DNA from: Cinclus cinclus | Lineage: Eukaryota > Chordata > Aves > Passeriformes > Cinclidae | Direction of reading: 5' to 3' | NCBI RefSeq assembly: GCF_963662255.1 | Contig: NC_085067.1 | Coordinates: forward strand, 9,378,148 to 9,442,147 | Length of the DNA: 64,000 nt | Shown: piece by piece, positions 13,087 to 25,110 of the stretch | How the letters are laid out: each line of letters starts with the position of its first letter | How positions within the stretch are numbered: the first letter of the stretch is position 1 | The notes under the pieces: model-generated | Seen by the model: the letters and a program-made list of their open reading frames with translations, nothing else | The model's database searches: none | Told to the model about the DNA's origin: nothing | Position numbers and translations under genes: made by a program

Positions 13087-13336
13087 GGCTCCACCAGGCT
13101 CCATGGCTCTGCCAGGCTCTGTGGCCCCACCACACTCTGTGGCCCTGCCAGGCCCCACCAGGCCCCACCAGGCCCCACCAGGCTCCATTGCCCCACCAGG
13201 CCCCACCAGGCCCCACCAGGCCCCACCAGGCTCTGTTGCCCCACCAGGCCCCACCAGGCCCCACCAGGCCCCACCAGGCCCCACCAGGCTCTGTTGCCCC
13301 ACCAGGCCCCACCAGGCTCTGTTGCCCCACCAGGCC
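13087..13336. repeat. Minisatellite, 10-bp GGCCCCACCA unit with 18-bp variant units
   Basis: The array holds eleven exact GGCCCCACCA units in runs of three (13151-13180), three (13199-13228), four (13247-13286) and one (13305-13314). Each run is preceded or separated by an 18-bp variant unit, GGCTC(C/T)(A/G)TTGCCCCACCA, at 13181-13198, 13229-13246, 13287-13304 and 13315-13332. The 5' edge (13087-13150) holds degenerate copies with CTCCACCA, CTCTGCCA and CCCTGCCA. The unit has no stop codon in any frame on either strand, so long open frames run through it in several frames at once; the predicted Pro/His/Gln- or Gly/Trp-rich peptides are therefore artefacts. Arrays like this usually vary in copy number between individuals. 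Confidence 0.95.
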
Positions 13337-16199
13337 GCCCCAGAACGGGCTCCCATGAAGGCCTGGGCAGGAGACAGCAGGAATTAAGAGTCAGCTGAGC
13401 CAAGCTAGGCCACGTTTCTCTTGTCTGGTAACAAACTCTGTGCAGGAAATAGCGTGGCTGCCCATGTGTTGCTGTCTCTCTGCAGATGCCACGCTAACGA
13501 ACTTCTCATCTCATTACTGTGCCTTTGCCAGCTCTTTGAAGGCCTTAGGAGGACATATTTCAGCCTTTGTGTGGTTCATGATGTGCACTGTTCTGGGTAT
13601 TTCTCACCCATCACCTGTCACATAGTGTCCTTTCTAGTGTCTAAGCAGATATGCTCAAAGATGTTGAACATCACCTTGAAAGATGTTGCTGACTCTATGT
13701 AAAAATGCACATTTCTACACCCACTCCGGGAGCTTATTTCTGGAAATATTGCCACAAAACACCCTGTATGTTTTTTTTAGGAATGTCATTGATGCAAATG
13801 TATTTTCAAATCATCAAATGGTTTCATTTGCAGCCTTTGTCTGGAGCTGACAGTCAGATGTGCCGTTTCCCAGTAATAACTGGATGATGGTGTTGACTGG
13901 TAATATTTTGTCCAGAAATGGAGGATGATTTACACATTGTGCCACCAGTATATTCTCTGCAGTCATGCTGGAAGTGCATAGGCGCAATACTGGCTTTTCT
14001 GTAAATGCTTTCAAGATACTTGCTAATTTACAAATTAAGCTTGTCCAATGGCTGGTGAGATAGGGTTTGAAAGTCGCAAGTTCAAAGGTTGGTAACAAAT
14101 AGCTGGATGAAAAATGTTTCACTTTCTGTTAGAGAGTGGCTGTTACTCACTTGTTATTGAGTCTACTTGCAGTGTGTGCAAGAGGCTGTATAAACTGTTG
14201 AAAACATGAGGATGGCTGCCCATTTTTCACTCCTTGGTTGAAGAGATTCATGAAAAAGGCAGTGTGTATATATAGTTTCTCAGCATCAGTCTGAAATTAC
14301 AGAGTTCTTCATCTGTCTTGAACAAGGAAACTGCCAAGGATTCATCAGCTCTGCCTGTCCCTATTTCAGACCATAAATGCCAAGTTTACACACTAAATAC
14401 CTGAGATATTTTCCTAATGGCTGTCTCCAGACTCCATGAATACTTCTAACCTTTATTACGGTAGAAATGGATTGGACAAAAATAAGTGTAGTTACTGTGT
14501 GGCTGCTAAGGGTAAATTATTGCATTGAAACCTAATTGAAATGTTGATTACTGTGGGTCACTTAGGGCTGTTTTGTAGAATTACATTCGGTCAGATATTG
14601 ATGCCTTAACTATAGTGTCATCTTCCACTCCTTTCTGATCTGCTTCTTGTCCTTCTGTGCTTCCCTTTTACTTCTGGTTTCCTTTCCAAGCTGTCAGGCT
14701 GAGGGACATGTTCTGAATCCCATCAGTCATTTCTGGTGTCTAACACTGTACCCTATGATAGTGGAGGTGCAGCCATTTTGCCCTACACCCACCTCAATAA
14801 CACCATAAGTTGCTCAGAACCAAAATGATGAGCTGAAAGAAGATGCTTTCCCTCCATTTGTAAAGCATCCAGGGCAGCTATTGCTTCTTCCCAGTAAATC
14901 CCAGCCTCATCATCTCTCAGTGGGAAGGGCTCACTGGAAGGCTCCGGCCTGAGCTGCATTTTAATAGCAGATGGTTTCCCAATTACCATTCTGTTTGCAT
15001 CCTCCCTGCTCTGCCTGGTGACGTTGCCCTTTTGTGGACAATGGGGTCACAGCTTGTCAGTGCTCTAGGGCTTCACCAGGGCTGTTGGGCTGAGGGGGTT
15101 TTGTGTTGTTTTGTTTCCCTTGTCATGCAAGAAGGCCGTGATATTTCTGTATCTGGCAGCATGTCTGCATGAGACAAGCCAGAGTGAGTGAGGTTGACGT
15201 GTGAGTGACAGATCCCTGGGTGACGCCGCTGGGAAGCTCTTGATCTGACTGGTTTGAAGTTGAAAGCTCACTAGGTCACACTGAAAATGGTTGCCACTGG
15301 GCATTTCTTTCATCCTTGTTTATTTATTTTCCCTTCCCTTTCCTGAAGTTTTTCCACTCAGAAAGGGGCTTTGCTGTTGTTCCTCACGTTCCTTGTGGCT
15401 GGTAGTCTGAATTCTAACCTTTCGCTACACCTAATTGCTGTTGTGTCTTCTACTTGTTGGTGTTCTTTTTGGTGGGCAGGGGAGGGAAAGGGGAGTCTTC
15501 TGCCTTTGAGCTTGGCACCTGTGCCAGGAACTAACCAGATACAAAATGACAATTTTAAGCAGGCACCAGGTGTTTTTAAAGACATGGTCTGTTTATTATT
15601 TTGCAACCTGCTGTTCAAAGTTTCTGGTGTTTGTCAGCCAGATCAAAACAGAGGAGCCAGGTGGTGATTCTGTGACATTTTTTTTCTCCATACCTGCAGC
15701 ATGTCCTTAACTAAACAGGCATGAAGAACAAGGCATAAATTAACCTGAAAAGATGAGGTGGCATTAGAAGAACCTCTGATTCTCTTGTCAATGCTCTTTT
15801 GGCAAAGCTAAAATAGCCACTCTGACAAGAACCAGGAGAGGATTTCCTCCCCTGCGGATGTTGCCAACAATTTGCCACCTAGCACGGAAGTTGTTGCTGT
15901 GGTAGTGCACAGAGTCAAATGCCAAAATCACATGCTGTGCATCCTGTAAAAGGGTCAGAAAATCATCTGGCATGGAGGGACATCAGGGAGCTGAAACTCA
16001 TGCAGTGGGGCTCTGAGGCAGCATAGTGAAAATCCAGGCACTAGCTGTGTATTCAGGGGCTCACAGCAATTATGGAATGTTATTAATGGTGCATTGCAGG
16101 TGTTGCATGGTCCATCTGCCTCCATACCGCCCTGGGTGCCCAGTGCACCTGGGGCTACCCATTCATTGGGACTGCCGTAATACCTCATTGGTTTTGATA
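13337..16199. other. Unique non-coding sequence, no gene seen
   Basis: Unique DNA with short chance open frames (up to 102 codons). The stretch 14510-14600 has a mild enhancer-like look, with CCTAATTG at 14531-14538 and GATTA at 14546-14550, but the motifs are few. No RNA gene or mobile element was recognised. Confidence 0.5.
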
Positions 16200-16320
16200 A
16201 AGTTCTGAGCTTTATCTGACAGCTTCTCTCCAGGGATTAAAAGGGCTCAAATTCAGCTTTAGGTCATCTGATCTAATGAGTCACTAATTACTGCCAATGT
16301 CTCATTCTTACACTGAAATA
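16200..16320. promoter_or_regulatory. Candidate regulatory element with AP-1 site between TAAT cores
   Basis: A perfect AP-1 word, TGAGTCA, lies at 16277-16283. It overlaps a TAAT core on its left (16274-16277) and abuts CTAATTAC on its right (16284-16291). The surrounding sequence is repeat-free. AP-1 (FOS/JUN) and homeodomain factors are known to use these words. Whether they are bound here is not known. Confidence 0.3.
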
Positions 16321-18279
16321 CATGAGAGCTGAGTATATGAACAAATAACCTCAAACTGGTACGAGCAGGCCTCTGGCATTTGGAAGGAAAAGTTGTTCTG
16401 GGGGCTTGGTTCAGTCACTGATCTGTCAGATTGCTCAAGGCAGAGAAAATAGATCTCACTTTAAACTCACAGATTGTACCTGGCAATAACTGGTTGTGAG
16501 GGTGACTGAAGTGAAGTGCAACTGGGAGACCTTTGCTCACTCCAGAAGGAAACACTGAGCCTTGCAGGTTTGTGCTCTCCATCCTACATGGAAATAAGAA
16601 ATTGTGACATCTGAAACACTTCCTGAACACTGCCCATCATCATTGTCCAGATGTGGTATTTTGTTCATTGACCATTGTGTTTCTGCTTCTCAAGCTTTAA
16701 AAATTACAATTTTGGGCACAGTTGGATAGGCCATCTCAGCTGAAGGTACAGCTGACATCTCTCAAGGTACAGCTGACATCATCAGCCAAATATTGTGTGG
16801 GAAGCAGAAATGGGAGAAGAGACACATGAACATGCAGAAGTAGCAGGTTCAGGGTGCTGTTGCCTTTCTCTGCTGTGAAAACTTTTGAAATTTAGCTACA
16901 AATGTTCTTACATGCTTTCAAGCATCAGCAGTGCAGGTGGAACAGGGGTAACCCAAAAAGGAAGCCATCACCCCCAGTCCTTCTCTAATTCATGGTCACC
17001 TGTGAAGCAGAGGAGGCTCATTCCAGTGGGGTGTAGTACTTGCTAATCCAGGGAAGTAATTAACCCTGCCCTTTCAGGTTTGGAGTAAGCAGTTGCTTAA
17101 AATGTCTCTCTGAACTGAAAGGAATTGGAATGAGTCCTCAGTGCAGATAAATCTGCAGTATAATTCAGGGTCATTTTTTTGAGTTGAAGATTCAGCCTAC
17201 TAGGTTTGGGCATGGGTGGTTGATTTAAATTCAGGCATAATTTCAATGTTTCTAGAGTAAATCCTTTCCTAAGCAGGCCATAACACACTGATGAGGGGGG
17301 AAGACAGCAACAATAAACAGTTGTCAGGAATACCACAAATTTGTATTTCATGGTACTAGGCACTGTGATGATTCGCTGCAGTTAATGAAAAACATTTCTG
17401 CTCAGTATATCCACCTGTCCCCCTTTGTTAAAAAAACAAAGTCAATCCAAAATGGGATCATTATCTTTAGTGGATGCACTTCACATCACTGAAAACAATT
17501 TCAGCTTAGTTAAATAACACGAAGCCTGGAGATTAAAGCTGTCTCCTGTTCAGCTGCAGAGACAAGCAGAGTTGTTGGTACAGAGATCACTTAGAGCTCA
17601 ATATTCCTTTCAGTAGTAACTTGATGTATCTTTTTTTTTCCTGTCTGTTATTACATGCTACTAGGTTTTATTTATTTAAATGTCAGCCTCTTTTTGCTGA
17701 CACAGCAAGGCATAACCAGAGATGTTTAGTAAAACTTAGATGAGCCCCTAAGTGGGCCACTTGTTCTATAAATCTTTAAATATTTCATGTTACTCCTTTA
17801 GAAATTGCTGTTGCCAGACTAACCCAATCTGCTTTGAAATGACTAGGGCATAAAATAGCAACTCTTTTTAAATTCTCCAGTGATACAGTTATTTGGTGTA
17901 ATTTTAGGAAGTACCAGACCCTGTGGCCTCTAATGAAAGATCAGCTTTAAACTTGAAGAAGTTCTGCTACAGAAGGAGCCATTCTTTCCAGCCCCTGGAC
18001 ACTGCTGGGATCATGTTGCTCTCGAAGGACATGGTCAGGGGAGTCTTCTGGCCCTTTGAAGTCAGTGGCAAAACTCCCACTGAATTATAATGGAGCTGGG
18101 TTTTAACCTGAAGAAACTGAGTCTTTGTAGTCTTTTATCACCAAATACACATACTCTCCCTGAATTAGCCTGGACTGGCCAGTTGTAGAAGAGGTTGATG
18201 GCTGTACCAAGCAACACGATCCCTGGAAGTAGGAAAAGGGGGTTATGTCTTGTGAAAGACCAGAACTTTCAGGAAGACA
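16321..18279. other. Unique non-coding sequence, no gene seen
   Basis: No gene, RNA or mobile element was recognised. A short two-copy repeat lies at 16743-16780, where AAGGTACAGCTGACATC is repeated with a 21-bp period. The longest open frame is 88 codons and unremarkable. Confidence 0.55.
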
Positions 18280-18480
18280 AATTGGATTAGACTGTATTCA
18301 CAGAAACTCGGGAGAGAATCATGTGTGGGCTGTTAATGGAAACGCTGCTGCCAGTACACATCCTCCCCTCATGATAAATGTGACACAGCCCTTGTGCAAA
18401 TGCAAGTGTTATTACATTAACAGGAGCTGTTCCGGCACAATTAAAGCCATGTTCATTAAGGAAGCCAAGCAGGAATGGTG
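18280..18480. promoter_or_regulatory. Candidate conserved non-coding element
   Basis: Repeat-free block with TTGTGCAA (C/EBP-type word) at 18392-18399, directly followed by an ATGCAAG word, and a TTACATTAAC stretch near 18412-18421. Open frames on both strands (79 and 109 codons) overlap it but show no family resemblance. Picked by texture only; alignment to other birds would decide it. Confidence 0.25.
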
Positions 18481-20934
18481 CTGACCAAGCACAGAATTCT
18501 TGGGAGGATAAGGATGCCTCTCTCTTCTCTTCCCTGCTGTGTCCAACCTGTGGAATGGGGCAGTGGCACTGTGACTGCTGAGCCACCTCATTTAAAGGTG
18601 TGAACACCAGAGACATGAAACCAAACCTGCAGGGTGAAGGACAGGGAATGATGTTTGATAATCCTGTGGAAGCAAAGCCAAAATGATCATGGTCTCTGGC
18701 TGTGTTCTAGTGTCCACAAGAGCTTTGAAGCATATAGACATATTTAATCCAAATTTCCCAGTAAATATGAACTCATTGAGTATTAAAATTATCAGGAAAC
18801 AGGTCTTTATGTAAAAAATTTTGCTGTTTCCATAATTTAAGGGAAAACTGAACATACACTGGCATCTTTTTAGACATGTCAAATTCAGGAGCCATTGCAG
18901 GAGAGAGGGACTGCACCCTGGTAACATCTTAGAGCTTTATCTGAATCTCACAACTGCATCAGCTTCTCCACACAAATCCATAGCAGGTTTTGGAAGGTGT
19001 ATTTGAATAAGACTACACAGAAGCACAGCCAGGAAGCTCTGCCATTTCCACCAGGTGAAGGAGCAGAGAGAAGAGCTGAATGAATTTCTGGATTAGGTTG
19101 TCTCCTGATGCTACAAAGTGTTTGGCACCAGTGGATTCAGAGGGTCCTGTTCCTGCCCCTCCCAGCCCAATTGTATCTTCTGTATTGATCACAGCACACA
19201 AACATGTTTAGGGGGCTGCATTGGAAGCCAGTTCATAGTATTTCTGGGGTTTTTTTTCAAAAACTAAAGATTTCTCAAGTTTATTCTTGTGGTTTGATTT
19301 TTTAAAATTTTTCTTTTCTTCCTAAGGTGGGTCACTGTGCCATCAGTGGTGTTACAGTGACACACTTGTTCCATGGAGGTGAATCTTGAAGATTAAATCA
19401 CCAGGTCTCAGGAAGACAGGGGTTTAATAAACTTACAGCTAAAATTATCAAGCTACAGCCCCAAGGAGGATGGAAGAACCTGGAGAAGGAAAGAAGACAC
19501 TAAACCAGTTTTCACAAATTTGCAAAGTAGTTTACCTTGATTTTCACAAATGGGTGCGAATGATGCAAAGAACCCAAAAGGTCAGTGATAATGGACCCAC
19601 CAGCAATGTGCTCATCAGCACAGGGTGGCTACACCTTGAGTCCTCTTGTTTAGGCCCCAACAAATCGTGTAGTCTTGTCATCTTTTTTCCCCTGCTCTTA
19701 AAGCCAAAACTACTTCTGTTCTTCTGTTGTTCTCTGTTTTCTCTGAAAAAAAAAAATATTTAAAATACTTGTTGCAAGTGTGACATTTGGAAGCTGGGGT
19801 TTCTGCCGGGGCAGAACAGCAATGACTGGAAGTAAAGCAGCTCCTTCATGTTTCTGAAGCCAGCCTGTTTATAGAGGGGCAGCAGCATATTCCTGTTACC
19901 AAATCTCAGGGATTTGTTAAATTACACTGTGTTATGCTGGTATTGGTGACAAGCTTAAAAGGGGATGTTGATGATTGGTTTTAAATTCAGGAAATGGTGT
20001 TTGCTCCCCTGTGAAGGCAGAGGTCAGTCAGCTTGGGCACTGTAAGCAGTTCAGTCTCCAGATTGTATTCACCTGCTTCCCAGGACAGGGCCTGCAATTT
20101 GGGCAGCAGGGGCATCTAACCATGGGGTGTAGGGGCAGAACAGGATGGCAAGGACAGAATGATGAATCTATTTTCAGTTTCAGAAAAACAGTTGTGATGG
20201 ATGACTGTGTGGGCTCCGTGAGTATGTCCTGGGCCTTTACCTCTGGAACTGCCTTGAAAACAGAAAGAAATATGCCATGGGTCTCAGCGGGGATGTGTAA
20301 GTGTGAAACTGGAGAGCAGCCTGGAGTAGTAGGTACTGACAGCTACAGCTGAACACTTCACTGAGTATATGCAGTAAACAGGAGGGGAAAACTGGGAGAG
20401 GTTACACACTGCTGTTAGTTACTTCTTCTATATGTACCCCTCAATGCCTCCCTGAGCTGCCAGACTCTGATCAACACGAGCTCTCTGAGAGCACAGACGT
20501 TCTCATCCATCCCCTTCCCCTGGTCGTCACCGCTGGAGCCCTCGTTTCCTCACACGCGCTCCAGTCCGCTTTACTGCTCCCTTGGTGTCCCTTTATTTTG
20601 CACTGAGTGGTACAATATGATCCATTCTGGAAGCACTTCTTGCAAACAGTAAAATACATTTTCACTGGAGTCAACATCTTGTTCCACGTTTGCACTGTTA
20701 AACACCAAGCAGAGCAGAGGAAAGTTTCAGGTAAAGCAATTCGCTGGAGCTGCTCTGTGCATCTTCCTTTGTTTTTCTTTGGCTGATTCTGTTAAAATCT
20801 AAGGTGCTACGCAAGAGTCCAGGGCTCAAATGACTGTTAGCTTTGTTTGATCATATATCTAATTTACTTTAACATGGGATCCTGGCATGCTTTTCTATAA
20901 GAGACTGAATCGATTTTATGCTAAATGATTTCTC
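18481..20934. other. Unique non-coding sequence, no gene seen
   Basis: The longest open frame is 125 codons (19975-20352, plus). It has no recognisable domain and no clear splice or promoter context. Poly-A at about 19747-19756 and T-rich runs near 19250 are the only simple sequence. No RNA gene was seen. Confidence 0.5.
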
Positions 20935-21120
20935 CAAGTAGATTTTTTTTTTATTGTCACCTTTGCCTAAAGTAAATTAGAGTGATAGCTAGAGCAACCA
21001 GGGAATGAAAAGGAGTCAAGTCCTCAAGTCACATTAGTAGGCTTGTTGAGGCCTTTAAACAACCATCACCATCAAAGTACTCCATAATAACTGTAAAAAA
21101 GCTAATCACAGGTGGCAGTG
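20935..21120. promoter_or_regulatory. Candidate conserved non-coding element
   Basis: After a T-rich run the block contains AGTAAATTAG near 20971-20980, an ATCAAAG word (TCF/LEF type) at 21071-21077, GCTAATC at 21101-21107 and an E-box CAGGTG at 21109-21114. The co-occurrence of several developmental factor words in repeat-free DNA suggests an enhancer. This is inference from motif content. Confidence 0.25.
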
Positions 21121-23829
21121 GGCGTGAAATGTGTGGCTCTGTGCTCAATCCTTGGGATAATGGGGGTATTCATGGGATTTCTAGAAGGACTCCTTTGTGC
21201 AGCAAGTCATGTGCCTGCTGAGCTGAAAGGACTATTTTGCTCAATTTGTCTAAAAGCTCTGGCTTATGAGATAGCTGCAGGGGTTTCACTGCTCAGGTTG
21301 TTTTAACCCTACCCTTGCAGGCAGATTTTGGTCTAATTCCCAGACCTTGTCTATGCTGGGAAATGTCTCCAATTTCAGGGAGTGGAGCACATTACTGGTC
21401 AAGAACCAAGAGTGTATAGAGACCACGAACCTTGCTGGGCAGAACCTGGGGCATTGGCTTTGTCTTTTCATGGACGCTCAGCTTGAGACATGCATTTTTC
21501 CTCCTTGGCAGTACTAGGAACTGTAACCCCTGGGAAGCACCTTGAAGTTGAGGTTCTCAGCCACTACTGAGCTTTAATTCCCAAAGCCAGGAGTATTTAA
21601 GGCTTTTGGTTTAAGAGTAATAGTCCCAAGGTACACCAAGCTTTTCATATGATCTCCTCTGTTGCAAAAAAAACCTCCAAACAACTTCTTGGTGATTTCT
21701 AAAGAACTATCCCAAACCATGGAAAGGTTTTTTTTTATTGTGTGAAACCTTCACAATCTAGAAATATTTTCCTTCCTCACTAGAAATATTTAAAAGAATG
21801 CCTAAACAAAGAAATCTGTTACCTAAGAGACTCTCAAAAGCTGAAAATATTTTTTACATTAGAAATCCTTTACTTTGAAATGGAGATAAATATTAATTAA
21901 CTAAATGCACCAAATAGTTAACTATCATAACACATTTATTTAAATTTCAGTCAGTATCTGGACGTGAAGCAGAGACCGGTGCTGTTTTCTACCAAAAAGC
22001 ATAAAGCTAATTGGTTGGGTGTTAATTAATATTGCTGTTAGGATACAGTGTGAAGATTTTAAGTGATGTTTCATGTCCCTAGTTGTAGTCTCAGAACTCG
22101 GGAGAAAAAGAGAAATTGGAAGTTTAATCCCTCTTGTTATTTTGTGTTGTCTCCATGATATTGAAATGGGCCTTAGTCAAGAGCTTTCTAGTTCAGGTGA
22201 AGCTAAACCAAGTCAAATACCTGTAAAGAAACCATTCCCAGGTTGGTTTCCAGGTGGCATCACCACAGTGGTGATCCAGGTGACAAAATCTTGTAGTTTT
22301 ATCAGTATCATTTTTTGAATGCCAGGGTATTGCACTGGCAGGGGAAGAAGGTTCTCTTTCAAGGGGAAATGATGATATTGGCTGAGGCAGTGCAAGTGTC
22401 ACAGGAGTCTGAGTTCTTACCTGATACAGGAAATACCTCCTGAGATGATATATCAGAACCTACAGGGAGGAGCTTGTGTCCTCTCCTTACCTCGCCATTG
22501 CTTTGCTGTTGAGTCTTCTCATGGAAACACTTCCTCTCTCCCTTCCCCTTTGTCTTTTACCTTTTCTTTCCCCTTCCTCCTTTTCCTTTCCGTTCACCTT
22601 GTGTCACCCTGTGTTGCTGACAGCAGGGAACAGCTCCTGATCTGCATTTGCAGAGACCCCAACGCAGTGAGGTCACAACCACATCCTGAAAAGATCTGTT
22701 AAACCAATAAATGAGATTCGTGCCCTGAGTATGTCACAGCAGTGACACAGAAGAGAGGCTCCAAATATCACCACAACTTTCTTGATTCCAGTTTTCCTTT
22801 AATTCTTAAGGTGGGGTACCAGAGCCACTTTGCCACCCAGAAGTTCATGGTGTTGATTCCAAGTTGTGCTGAAGCAGGGTGTGGCAGGATGTAAAAGGCA
22901 CATAAAGAACTGGAATGAGCTGTTTCTGCCTGTACCTCTGTCTCTCATACACATACATATCATTTAAATGTGCTGACACCCTGAATCAGCCACAGCTCTG
23001 GGGTTCTTTTGCTCTCCTTAATTTTTCTCTGTCTCCTTCTATCATTAACATAACCATTATTGAAAGTGAGATCCAAATCTTTAATTTCTTATGTAGATAA
23101 AAGGAGAATTTTCTATCCGTCCCATGTCGCCCTGGCCCAAATAATCACAGTGTCTGGAATGAAAAAATTCCTGCTGTGATCTCAAACCTGTGTCACCCAC
23201 AGACCAGCACAGTTGCTTTGCTGCATTATGTAATGTAAATTGTGGAATGTGTCAATGTGTATAACCTGAGGGGTTTTCTGGAACTGGCTGTGGAAGTCCC
23301 TAGTCTTACTAACATTAAGCTGAGCCATTCTTTGGTAGTGCTTCATGGATCAGTTTTAGGATTTGACTCCTCCCTGTGCTGATTTGGAGTGGAAGTCTGG
23401 TTCAAACACCTGGCATTGTTCGATGCTGTTTGCCTGGCACTGGAGGCAAAGAGCACAGGTGAAATCTTCCTTTGCTGATGATATGGCAAAGCTTTCACAG
23501 ATTTCTGCAAAGCCTAGAGTTCCCCACCAGTGAACTCACCAGCTGGAAAGTTCTCTCAAAGTCGGGGACATTTCAAAACAAATTCTCACCACATTTGTGC
23601 CCTAGAGGATGGTACCGCTGTCCATCTATTTTGGACACCCATAAAGCTCCTTTGTAGATGAAATCCTTTTCCTTTCTTCTGCTGCTTGTGCAGTTTGATC
23701 CTGCACCTTGCAGCCACTGTCTATTGAAGGTACACACGCTGCTCCATTCACCACCGCAGCCTTTGAAGAGTTAAGCTCTGCAGTCACTCAGAAGGTGGAC
23801 TTCTGCTTTTCCTCAAGTCTCTATTCATC
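21121..23829. other. Unique non-coding sequence with a pyrimidine-rich tract
   Basis: No gene was recognised. A C/T-rich tract runs about 22520-22600 on the plus strand. AT-rich stretches lie at 21840-21960 and 22010-22040. Open frames are at most 85 codons. Confidence 0.5.
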
Positions 23830-24180
23830 TCCAGGAACTGAATTTTTCATGCAGTAATTAAAATTTGTAGGTCAAACCTCCCATGGCACCGTTTTCTGCT
23901 AATATGGGAGAGCAACGGTTGGATTCGCTTACGCTGCTCTTCGCCGCACTGAGATTTAAAGGATGAAGGGTGACATTTTCCCCCATTTTGTAAATTAATG
24001 CCATTGATCTGCCTAACAAGAACAAAGTTAGGCTTCAAAATACCAAATGATAAAGAGATTAAGACTTTAAATGGCTTTCCAAAGACAACCTCTATTGTAA
24101 GATTCCAAGCACAGTATTGAACTTTCAATTAGAATTTCTAATGGGCTATTGACTTAAATGGATAAAATGTTGCAAGTGAT
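23830..24180. promoter_or_regulatory. Candidate conserved non-coding element with retained CpGs
   Basis: Homeodomain-type words GTAATTAA (23854-23861), GTAAATTAATG (23990-24000), CAATTAG (24126-24132) and CTAATGG (24139-24145) flank a SOX-type GAACAAAG (24020-24027). A short central patch (23913-23950) keeps several CpGs, including a CAACGG MYB-type word at 23913-23918, within otherwise CpG-poor DNA; CpGs tend to decay unless constrained or unmethylated. The 93-codon minus-strand open frame across it is not a known protein. I rate this among the better enhancer candidates in the window. Confidence 0.35.
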
Positions 24181-24724
24181 AGCTTTCAAGATGACAAAAA
24201 TTGCTTAGTACATTCTGGAATATTACTTTATGAAGCAAATACTGTTCTGGAGGCTGAGTAGTAATAACCCAGGCCCCAGGCAATATTGTTCTGTGTCTCT
24301 GTGCGGCAGTTTTTCAAAATTGAACTAATGCATTTTGAAACATTTTCTCTTTTCATGTTTTGTAAATCTTTGGGAGTGTGAGGTACTTCAACTTCCATGG
24401 AAGAATACTAAATCTCTGGTGATGTAGCTATGATTGCACTTTTTATGAAACACAATCCATCTACTCCAACGCTGTATTTTCACACGTTCCTCCATCTGGG
24501 GCACAGTGTGCCCACCTTGTGTGGCTGCTCCTGACTGTGCTCCAGAATGTGCCTGTTCTGTAGTGCCTGTGCTGCAAATAACAGCTGAAACTCTCCCAAA
24601 TCATCCTGGTGCTTTGCACTGAATTGGCTTGAAGGCTTGTGATGAAACACTAGCTCTAGTACATTTTCCAGAGGATATTTTTCAGAGACTAGCCAGCCCT
24701 TTCCAGGATAAAGGGTTAATATTA

Positions 24725-25110
24725 TGCTTATGTTACAGTGCATTAAAAACTCTAATTAAAACAGCATTACATTCCCATCTGCCAATCTCCAGTAATCTTC
24801 TTTAATTGCAGTAATTAAACTATATTTACATGTTCAGAATACTTGTAATTTAGCAAATTGCACTCTCTGCTCTACATTTAATCAAACAACCAGTTCCAGT
24901 ATATTTAGTGTGGAAAGAAGTAATTTCAATGTTTTGATTACTATAGCAGATTTGACAGAGTAAGTGCCCCTCTAGTAGAGACTTTGAAAGGGAAGGCAAA
25001 CATGAAATATAGTCCTGTTCTGATTGTCATGTGAATGCCTAATTACATGTTAGAGGATTAACTATTAAAGGGTACACACTGTTTCCCTTGATTTTTTAGG
25101 CACAGCTGAC
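24725..25110. promoter_or_regulatory. Candidate conserved non-coding element, dense TAAT cores
   Basis: CTAATTAA at 24752-24759 is followed by an inverted pair TTTAATT (24801-24807) and AATTAAA (24813-24819) with a 5-base spacer. Further AT-rich, repeat-free sequence runs to about 25110 with no coding signal (TTGATTACT near 24935, CTAATTACATG near 25039). The block is long, free of simple repeats and rich in paired homeodomain cores, as in many vertebrate developmental enhancers. Conservation is untested. Confidence 0.35.

Noticed and set aside
13087..13336. CRISPR array
   Set aside because: Units are 10 bp, directly adjacent and without unique spacers; the genome is eukaryotic.
12912..13403. 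Long open frames (up to 163 codons) in several frames on both strands
   Set aside because: They run through the stop-free 10-bp minisatellite; overlapping frames on both strands show the openness is a repeat artefact.
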